64,000 nt of DNA from Megascapheus bottae. Its lineage: Eukaryota; Chordata; Mammalia; Rodentia; Geomyidae. The stretch spans positions 54,874,358 through 54,938,357 of the forward strand of contig JANJXV010000004.1 of NCBI GenBank assembly GCA_024803745.1, read 5' to 3'. A program made the position numbers and the translations under genes. Shown piece after piece: positions 56,465 to 64,000 of the stretch (position 1 is its first letter; every line of letters starts with the position of its first letter). A model generated the notes under the pieces. The model saw nothing but the letters and a program-made list of their open reading frames with translations, did no database searches and had not been told where the DNA came from.

Positions 56465-57095
56465 AGTCCATGCATTTATGCATGCATGCATGCATGCATT
56501 CATCCATCCATCCACTCATCTGCCCACTAACCCATGCATGCATATATGCATCTGTCCATCCACTCTCTCATTCATCTACCTACTCACATGCCCATCCAGC
56601 CATCCATTCATCCATCTACCTAACCATCCTTCATCTATCTATCCATGCAACCATCCCATCTATCTATCCATGTGTCTATCCCTTCACCCACCTATCCATT
56701 CATCCACTCATTCAAAATCTACCCACTCACCTAGCCATACATATATATACATATATATACGTATATGTATATAACCTCTCACATGCCAATCCAACCATCT
56801 ATCCATCCATCCTCCCATCCATCTGCCCACTCATATGCCCACCCAACCATCTATCTAGACATCCATCCATCCACCACCCACCCATTCATCCATGCATTAA
56901 TCATCCATCATTCCACCCTTCTATCCATCAATCCACTCACAATTCATCCAACTATCTACCCATCCACTATTCATCCATCCACCAACCAATCCACCAACCA
57001 CCTATCCATCCATCCACCCACTCACTTACCACCCACCACCCACCATCTATGAATCCATCCATGAATGCATCTATCTATCTGTCCACCTATGAAAT
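56465..57095. repeat. 630-base degenerate CATC tetranucleotide repeat
   Basis: Units are CATC, CATG and CACC-like with interruptions, and a short TA-rich insert at 56737-56775. A 211-codon frame and two overlapping frames rich in His, Pro, Ser and Ile arise because these units avoid stops. No gene. Confidence 0.95.
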
Positions 57096-57704
57096 ATTTA
57101 CTTAGATTCTATATTACCAGAGATTTCTAGATGCTATGGCACAACAGAGAAAAGACAAACACTATTGTAATATTTATAAGAGGAAATTATAATCATTGAT
57201 TTTTTTATTTTCAGATTTTGAACACTTAAGGGTAGAAATTTTATCTTCCTTTCCAATATGATAGACACTCAAATAAAGGTTGTGGTTAGATATATGAATA
57301 AATAAGTACTTAAGTAATGTTTTTCCAATATGACACGCTGAAATTTTGAATTCAGTTTGCATATTTACATTTCCCTCTGAATCTCTTATTTGAAGATGTA
57401 AACAAATGAATAGTTAGTAAATGCACATGCATTATTAGATTATTATCCTTGCTATTTCTTAGCTCCTAAGTAATAACTCAAGGGTAGAAGAGCAGAGCCC
57501 ATGGACAGCTTGTTATTGCTTCAAGCCTTTGGAGCAGCTGAGAAGTGCTTCTTTCTCCAATTGCTTATGTCTTGGGAGAAGAAATAAAACTTCAGTAAGA
57601 GCTTGGTTTTGACTGTTTACCAACTCAAAGAACAAAGATTTCTGAGTCATTCCTACTTCAGATCGTCTTTATTGGTCATCTTTTCTTTTCTCGTTTTTCT
57701 TTAT
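57096..57704. other. Unique noncoding DNA
   Basis: No recognised repeat or gene. Confidence 0.4.
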
Positions 57705-57785
57705 TCTTCTGGTTTTGGGGTTGAGCCCAGGACCTCGTGCATGCTAGCACATGCTTTATCACTGAGCTACTCTTCCAGGCCTCAT
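57705..57785 (-). mobile_element. ID monomer
   Basis: On the minus strand it has 'agtagctcagtgataaagca' and 'gaggtcctgggctcaacccc', i.e. a single ID head without the second monomer. Confidence 0.7.
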
Positions 57786-57849
57786 CTATTTCTTCCAACT
57801 TTAACATGAATGTGTAGAAAAACAAAAGAGAATGGAATATTTTTAAAAA

Positions 57850-58130
57850 CAATACTGGAATTTGAACCTAGAGTTATACTTGCTAGTGATCCATCCCTTG
57901 AACCACACCCCTAAATATTTCACATAATTTTTTGTGTTCTTTGCCCAGGCAAGTATACACTGTGATACTCCTATTTATGCTTCCTTTGTAGCTGGTCTGA
58001 CAGGCATGTAACACACACCTAGCTACTTAGTGGTTTAGATGCGATCTTCTTTGCCTGGGCTGGACCATGATCCTTCCAAGCTCAGCCTAGTGAGTAGCTA
58101 GAAGTACAGGCACATGTCACTGAAACTAGA
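57850..58130 (-). mobile_element. Old composite SINE
   Basis: Antisense ID remnant near 57860-57910, then 'gtgagtagctagaagtaca' and 'ggcacatgtcactg' of the head. Confidence 0.55.
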
Positions 58131-58672
58131 TGACTAAAAGCATATTTAAGAAATCCTTCATATATAGAAAACCTTCTTGTGGACGTAAAATAGAGAATCT
58201 TCAGGAACATGCACCCAGCACCAGTAAGGAATGAACACTTGGACTGGTACTACATTTCCTCTTTCTCTCCCTGTTCACTACCTGGATTATTCAAAGTAAA
58301 TTTAATCTGTAAATATACATATATAATTTACATAATACATATATATAATGGCTTAAATCAATATCAAATAAGTTTAATACATAACTGGCTGACAAATCTC
58401 AAATTTCCTTAATTTTATAAGATTTTTGTTTCCCTTGCAATTCATTTATTAAAAAATAACACTAATGACATGTTACATAATTATATATCCTATTTATAAT
58501 TATAATTATAACTTGTCTTGAATAATTTTTAATTTTTTCCAATTGTATCCATGTCCTGAAGAATTTCTGGGTTGCATCCCTGTAGGGTAGTTGAATATAT
58601 TGCTCTATCCTGTGTATTTTCTATAATTGGTAGCTAATGCATATACAGGCATTAGGTTAATTTTTTTAAACC
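58131..58672. other. AT-rich unique DNA
   Basis: No recognised repeat or gene. 58310-58350 and 58480-58530 are alternating A/T-rich. Confidence 0.4.
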
Positions 58673-58840
58673 AGTCCTGGGGTTGAACTCCCTGGGATTC
58701 GTTCACTCAAGGCTAGCATTCTAGTACTTGAGCCACAGTGCCATTTTTGGCTTGTTCTGTTTATGTGGTACTGAGTAATCAAACCCAGGGCTTCATGCAT
58801 ACTAGGCAAGCACTCTACCATGAAACCACATTGCCAGCCC
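58673..58840 (-). mobile_element. Dimeric ID-like SINE, older copy
   Basis: Antisense 'ccagtcctggggttgaactc' and 'gcaagcactctaccatgaaa' mark the two ends. A deletion shortens the second monomer. Confidence 0.82.
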
Positions 58841-58997
58841 TCTGGTAAAATTTTCAGGATCAAACTTGGAGAGAAGTCTGCCCACTCAGAGACAGGGAAT
58901 CAATTTATAAGTTTGAGAAGTGGAGCATAGGGGAAAGAGTAAAGCATTTTTAAATATTTTTTTCAGTACAAGCTAGAGCACAAGATAGGAAATTTGG

Positions 58998-59125
58998 GGG
59001 GAGGGGGTAATGGGGCTTGAATTCAGCCTGGATGTTGTCCCAGAGTTCTTTAGCTCAAGGCTACCACCCTGTCCCAGGACCAGGGTACTGTCCCTGAGCT
59101 CTTCAACTCAAGGCTATCACCCTAC
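58998..59125 (-). mobile_element. Partial SINE with internal duplication
   Basis: Two consecutive antisense pieces of the ID-like half: 'cccagagttctttagctcaa' and 'ccctgagctcttcaactcaa', about 60 bases apart. 7SL-like head absent. Confidence 0.65.
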
Positions 59126-59757
59126 CCACCCCCCCAGCTTGGGCACCATCTTTCTAACTGGCAAAGGATTTCCCAGAGATCCCTTAGCGGGAAATCTGGC
59201 CCCAGCGCTGCTGAAGTCCAGACCCTGCGCTGGCCGCAGACCTGGTAAACAAAGCCACCCACAGATCTTTCAACTTTGTTTTACCAAACAAGCAATCTCA
59301 TCCAAAAAACTGCAAAGCCAAATCACAAGAGAAAAAGACTTTGTGAAGTGTTTAGATTCCGAATTTAGTGGAGACACAAGTTTTCTATCCTGCCCACCCC
59401 CAAAAAAACTGAAGAATACCTTTTTTCCCTTCTACCCCATTTCATTTGCATTTTAAAATGTTCTTATTTTTCTCTTTGCCATTTAACCTACACCTTTTTT
59501 TCTAATGTTATGATTCATTCCTTTTTTGTTGTTGTTTTTCTTTTTTTCTCCTCTCTTTTCCCGCAATCCTGCCGTCACTGTGGTTGTTCCTAGAAATACA
59601 GTGACAGCTCTGGGTACAGTCTGAATAAAAAACGGTATCCATATTGATACAGTCACCTGCTTTTTAAACTTCTGGTTCTCAACCCTAGTATCTCTTGGGT
59701 AAGAACTCAGAACAGTGAGGAATCACCCCCCACCTTTTCTTTTTTTTTTAATTTTTG

Positions 59758-59803
<46 letters not shown>

Positions 59804-59859
59804 TGTGTTCTGTTTTATTTTGTTGCTGTTTTGTTTCTTTTTTTCTTTTTCAAAGAAAA
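59126..59859 (+). mobile_element. Probable L1 5' UTR / ORF1 leader
   Basis: It lies directly upstream of recognisable ORF1 and is collinear with it. 59160-59250 is GC-rich with clustered CpG ('ccccagcgctgctgaag', 'gcgctggccgcagac'), as expected of an L1 promoter region. Long pyrimidine runs and the TG microsatellite at 59762-59808 follow. I cannot match it to a named L1 5' UTR; position is the main evidence. Confidence 0.4.
59762..59808. repeat. (TG)n microsatellite
   Basis: 47 bases with a CG-containing end. It makes a Cys-Val frame that reads into ORF1 sequence. Confidence 0.95.
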
Positions 59860-60148
59860 GTGGACAAATTCATAGAGTCCACAAACAAAAAGGTGATTGA
59901 ACTCCAACAAATGTCCAAAGAGAATAAAGCTGCTGAGCTAACCACTCAAATGGAAATCAAGGAGCTAAAGAAATCCATACATGATTTAAAACAAGAAATG
60001 CAAGGCATCAAAAATGAGCAAGGGAGATGAAGAATAAAGTAGATAGCTTTGATAGCAGGTTAGACAATGCAGAAGAGAGAATTTCCGGGGTTGTAGATAA
60101 TTTAGTTGTTATAGAAAAAGAACAGAAAATGAGTCAATTCAAATCTAG
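59860..60148 (+). pseudogene. L1 ORF1p coiled-coil segment, frameshifted
   Basis: The frame ending at 60030 gives KVDKFIESTNKKVIELQQMS and MEIKELKKSIHDLKQEMQGI, a heptad-rich coiled coil. From 60027 a different frame continues with NKVDSFDSRLDNAEERISGV up to a stop at about 60150. At least two frame disruptions split ORF1. Confidence 0.85.
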
Positions 60149-60880
60149 GTGATATGTGAAAAAGGGGAAGCCATAAAGGAGGCCATAATAAAGGAGGTCC
60201 AAGATACAATTAGGAAGCCTAATTTAAGGATAATTGGTATTGAGGATGGTCTGGAGAAAGAGGTCAATGGTATTGGAAATATACTTCAGGGAATCATCTC
60301 AGAGAACTTCCCAAATATCCAAAAGGGCAGGCCCATCCAGATACAAGAAGCTTTTAGAACTCCAAACCGACCTGACCAGAAAAGGACATCCCACCGCCAC
60401 ATTATAATCCAAACTGGATCAATAGAAGCCAAAGATAGGATCCTAAAAGCAGCCAGAGAGAAGAGAACAATCACCTATAAAGGCAAACAAATCAGAATAA
60501 CCCCAGATTTCTCAGCAGAGACCATGCAAGCAAGAAGAGATTGGAAGGATATATACCATGCCCTGAAGTCAAATAACTACCAACCAAGAATACTGTACCC
60601 AGCTAAGCTCTCAATAAAAACATTCCATTCCAGGGAAAAGCTGCAACATTATGTAGCAACAAAAGTGAGAGGTTGGAATAAACTCTATCAAGCTAACGGC
60701 CCCCATAAACAGGCTGGAGTTGCCATCCTCATATCAGATAAAATAGACTTCAAATTAAAATTAGTGAGAAAAGACAAAGAAGGTTACTACATACTACTAA
60801 AGGGATCTTTCCTCCAGGAGGACATAACCATCTTAAATATCTACACACCCAATCTCAGAGCTCCGAACTTCATCAAATAA
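60149..60880 (+). pseudogene. L1 ORF1p RRM/CTD fused in frame to ORF2p endonuclease segment
   Basis: A 243-codon frame opens with GTG just past the upstream stop. Residues about 25-170 are L1 ORF1p: KPNLRIIGIEDG at the start of the RRM, RILKAAREKRTITYKGKQIR, then QPRILYPAKLS in the C-terminal domain. At about residue 172 (near 60665), the ORF1 end HYVATK runs directly into ORF2p VRGWNKLYQANG and VAILISDKIDFKL, the middle of the endonuclease domain. The ORF1 tail, the intergenic region and the first roughly 56 residues of ORF2p (with the catalytic Asn and first Glu) are missing. The frame stops at 60880 but L1 sequence continues to about 60920. Confidence 0.9.
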
Positions 60881-60920
60881 ACTTTACTTTCACTGAAACC
60901 TTACATAGATCGAAACAAAA

Positions 60921-61216
60921 GTACTCTCTGAATTGTGTATGTCTCACAAAGGATACTGAATTAAGTACTCAGAGTACATTAAGTGGCATTCATACAAAAG
61001 TAAAATTTTCATGATACTGAACCAAGCTAAAATTATTTGTTATTACATGCACTTTCTTTATATTACTCTTCACTTTTCTTTTCTTCTTTCTTTCTTTCAT
61101 TCCCCCCCAGTCTATATAGTTATTCAATTCTAAGTTTTCTCTGTTGAGTTTTTGCCTTGCTGATCTGTCCAAAGGTGAGAGTGATGTGTTAAAGTCACCA
61201 ACAATCACTGTGTTTT
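60921..61216 (-). mobile_element. Inverted L1 endonuclease piece plus flank
   Basis: On the minus strand 61216 down to about 61105 reads TVIVGDFNTSLSPLDRSARQ and LELNNYID, the ORF2p stretch that should directly follow the plus-strand end at 60920 (about IDRN). The remaining 180 bases are not L1. An inversion of about 296 bases restores contiguity. Confidence 0.8.
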
Positions 61217-61347
61217 TTGTTGGGGTTGTTTTTTTGCTTTAAAATTTTTTATCACACAAAAGTTATATATTCATCAAATTCCAGTAGCTGCTTTTTTCTT
61301 TGAAAATTTGGATGTCCATTTTGAAAAACTGTTCTCAGAAAGAGAAA
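61217..61347. other. Unique spacer
   Basis: T-rich, nothing recognised. Confidence 0.4.
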
Positions 61348-61573
61348 AACTTTATTTTCTGGGGCTGGGAGTTTGGCCTAGTGGCTAAAGTGCTTGCCTA
61401 GCATGCATGAAGACCCGGGTTCGATTCCTCCGTACCACATACATAGAAAAAAGCCGGAAGTGGTGCTGAGGCTCAAGTGGTAGAGCTCTAGCCTTGAGAA
61501 AATCCAAGGACAGTGCTCAGGCCCTGAGCTCAAGCCCAGGACTGGCAAAAAAAAAAAAACAACTTTATTTTCT
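61348..61573 (+). mobile_element. Dimeric ID-like SINE with 13-base target-site duplication
   Basis: SINE 61361-61560. 'Aactttattttct' at 61348-61360 and 61561-61573. Intact box A and box B ('ggttcgattcc'). Confidence 0.94.
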
Positions 61574-62491
61574 ATACAATACTCTGTATTATCATTCTTA
61601 TCTAGTTTGTTTTGCTTCAGAATAAAATAGGTGGATTAAATTCTAACTTTATCAAGACATCCTAGGTATAGAAGATTAGTATCAAGTAAAATGTTTTTAG
61701 ACGTTCTTTTCTTTACTATTTTATCACATCATGTGCATTAAGATTTCTGGGTCTATACTTTTTCAGCATTTTCATCTGTACTAAATTGATGAGAGTGGAA
61801 TGGAACAGAAATAGCTTTACCCCCCCAGTCAATTTCCCCTACACTCTAATTCAGGAGCATGGAGGAGAGACAAATTATGAAGTCCCTATTTTTGTCACAG
61901 TTTCTTACTCCCCACTATTACCTCTTCAATTCTGAGAGATTTTTATCCTGTCATTAAAAAGGACTGCCAGCAGTCCTGTTGGAATTAGAGTCATACGTAT
62001 GAGAACATATACACAAAACCAACCTAACCAAACGCTGTGAACCGCAAATAAAGATTTACATTTTGGAAGATCTATGGTCTGAAAGTGAACCATCAACAGA
62101 CGCAACCAGGCTTCTGTATTATTTTGTATTTGGGTCCAAAGGCCTGAATGATGGAACCATAATTTTGTCTGTGATTTTCTTATCTTCAACTATGTTGTTT
62201 AGTATGAAATCCAAATACACTGAAATTTAGTAGTGCAGTTGAAGTAAATCCAACTTAAATTGATGACTAACAGGGAATGATGGCATTTTTCTATGAAGAA
62301 ATTCTGAAAGAGTTCAAATATCAGACCTTCAATGGGCCATTCCAGGTAATTCAACTTCCCCCAGCTCGCTGTTAGGATGGTTTTGTGTGTTTTGTTTTGT
62401 TCTTGTTCTTGTTAGTGGAGAGGAGGATATAGCAGTCATGGACCTCTGAAAATCTGCCTAATCAAGGTCTGATATCCTCAGGAAAACACAT
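61574..62491. other. Unique noncoding DNA
   Basis: No recognised repeat or gene. The minus frame at 61926-62189 has no domain. Confidence 0.4.
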
Positions 62492-62514
62492 TCACTCACT
62501 CACTCACTCACTCA

Positions 62515-62576
<62 letters not shown>

Positions 62577-62578
62577 TG

Positions 62579-62625
<47 letters not shown>
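62492..62625. repeat. (CTCA)n(CT)n(CA)n compound microsatellite
   Basis: Seven CTCA units, about 58 bases of CT with one TTT interruption, 'tgaa', then about 45 bases of CA. Confidence 0.95.
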
Positions 62626-62628
<3 letters not shown>

Positions 62629-64000
62629 TTCATCAACTATTTCAGAGATGTGTGTGCCTCTTCCTAATTTCAGTCCATTTCTACTTCCTGTCTATTGCTT
62701 AATTTCTTGAGCTCCATTCTGATGCTTGAAGATTAAAGTCCTGAATCGAACCTGAAACTGATCCAGGTTGGCTTGTAGACACTTGAAAAACCAGTGGCTG
62801 TGGACTTTTGTGCCTGCTCTGGATTTCTCTATGTAACTTGACCTTCTTGAAACACTTGCCTAGCTTACTTTAGAACTTCCTAGTGTTTAAGTCTGCCTGT
62901 CCCATCCCTCCTCCTGTTTCAATTCCATAGAAATCTCCAGTGGGGGGTGGGGGGCACACAGACTTAGCATTTAGTTCACCACCCCCACCTTCACAACCAA
63001 CAGCTCCTGTGGGGAGTCACAGTAATGACACCTTAATGACAATTCCACTGTCTTTGCTCACAGATTTTAAAGCACTCAAGACTATTGCATTTACATTTTA
63101 ACAGAAGAATCATTAGTTCCTTGATGGAGACATCTTAGCTCTTCAATTCATGGCAATTTTTTTAACAGTAGGAAGCATTTTATCACAAGTCTAGACAAAG
63201 AAGATAAAATATGACTTAATGGCTCCTTTTATGCATACATTTCATTACAGACTGCTTTGTCTTCAGAAGTCCAAAGAAGCAGCCCACATTATTTTCATAA
63301 CTTAAAAAAAAATCAAATCAGTGTATTTCTTATTCAACGAGCTCACAAAATATATGAGAGCTAAGGTCTGTACATTAAACTTCAATGCCCTCTTATATTT
63401 TTTCTTTTATAGTGAATAGAAAATTGATTAAAATTACAATGGATAAGCATACCTATGACAATTAAATTTAGTTATAAATTCAATTTTAAATATTACAAAC
63501 ATCTTTTTCCAGAAGTAAAGCAACTTTGAATAATTTTAATTAATTATTGATCTGAATTTCAGGCAATTATATAGTGTATGATCTAGTACTTCCTAGTATT
63601 TCCATGTGATTATATACTTTCCAGTCCTGCTTTTTGTTGTTGTTGTTTCTTTGTATGTTCAGAGTAATGTCTACAAGTATACATACCATGTTGAAAGCTA
63701 CTATTGTGATGCTTAACTGAAATCGTAAGGCAGACTTCACTGGGTCTGTCACAGTAGATACATGGCCTGCTTCTGTGGATTTTTGCAGTAAAGGAGAGAA
63801 GGTTTTGAAGAAATATTCCCTTGATGGTTTCATTTAAATTTCTAGGGAGCTAAATAAAGGTACCAAGCTATTTCTTGTATTGTGGTAGAATATAGCAGTG
63901 AAAAGCTATAGAAGAAAAAATGGAGCTAGTCAAGTCAGTGATGTCTTTGAGACTATGAATTTGATAGGGTTTAGGACCTTCAATCCCAAATCAGAGCCTG
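62626..64000. other. Unique noncoding DNA
   Basis: No recognised repeat or gene. Two six-G runs separated by one T lie at 62942-62954. The minus frame at 63567-63833 shows no domain. Confidence 0.4.

Noticed and set aside
56470..57105. 211-codon frame rich in His, Pro and Ser
   Set aside because: Product of a CATC repeat; overlapping frames are open too.
59010..59456. 148-codon + frame
   Set aside because: It starts inside antisense SINE pieces and runs through the probable L1 leader; no domain.

Overview
This window looks like ordinary nuclear DNA from a rodent, most probably a geomyoid (kangaroo rat, pocket mouse or gopher lineage). It is AT-rich and has long microsatellites, many ID-type tRNA-derived SINEs, 7SL-headed composite SINEs, rodent-style L1 copies, and old mammal-wide relics (L2, MIR, MER5A-like, Tigger-like, L1M). 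The clearest SINE is a dimeric ID-like element whose head reads like a tRNA with box A and box B (for example 54005-54203). The geomyoid placement rests on remembered SINE sequence and is an inference. There is no bacterial, phage or plasmid content, no CRISPR array, and no rRNA or stand-alone tRNA gene.

No complete gene is visible. The window reads as intergenic or deep intronic DNA. Three short stretches have splice-site-like borders and an open frame (36-108, 5393-5489, 8223-8382). The last two are phase-compatible on the + strand and are the only gene-like candidates. I do not recognise the peptides. Almost all longer open frames come from L1 ORF1/ORF2 remnants or from microsatellites that lack stop codons.

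Layout. 1-14 kb: sparse unique DNA with an ancient L1 relic, MER5A-like DNA, a 122-bp L1 3' stub, scattered SINEs and the candidate exons. 14.5-20.1 kb: two 5'-truncated L1 copies with target-site duplications (TSDs), then SINEs. 21.8-28.2 kb: a dense nested L1 block, with a 5'-inverted L1 inside an older L1, a SINE in a perfect TSD, and an L1 that itself carries a younger L1. 28.3-29.2 kb: three same-strand composite SINEs. 30-36.5 kb: SINEs with purine-rich microsatellites and a Tigger-like relic. 36.5-38.4 kb: a second 5'-inverted L1 beside an old L1 3' end. 40.7-42.1 kb: old antisense L1. 44.3-47 kb: two L2 relics and an L1M tail. 47.2-47.65 kb: a 430-bp AG/ACAG tract. 48.7-52 kb: L1 relics, a duplicated 104/126-bp segment and a MIR. 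54-56.4 kb: an ancient L1M, two SINEs and an L1 copy truncated at both ends. 56.5-57.1 kb: a degenerate CATC repeat. 58.7-61.6 kb: SINEs and an L1 5' half with an in-frame ORF1-ORF2 fusion and a probable 296-bp microinversion. 62.5 kb: a compound microsatellite. The rest is unique sequence.

The genes do not work together here. What the window records is L1 and SINE activity: target-primed insertion, twin priming, nesting, SINE mobilisation, and growth of SINE A-tails into microsatellites. I found no convincing new biological system. The items most worth a second look are the rearranged L1 at 59.8-61.2 kb, the short segment duplications, and the candidate exons.
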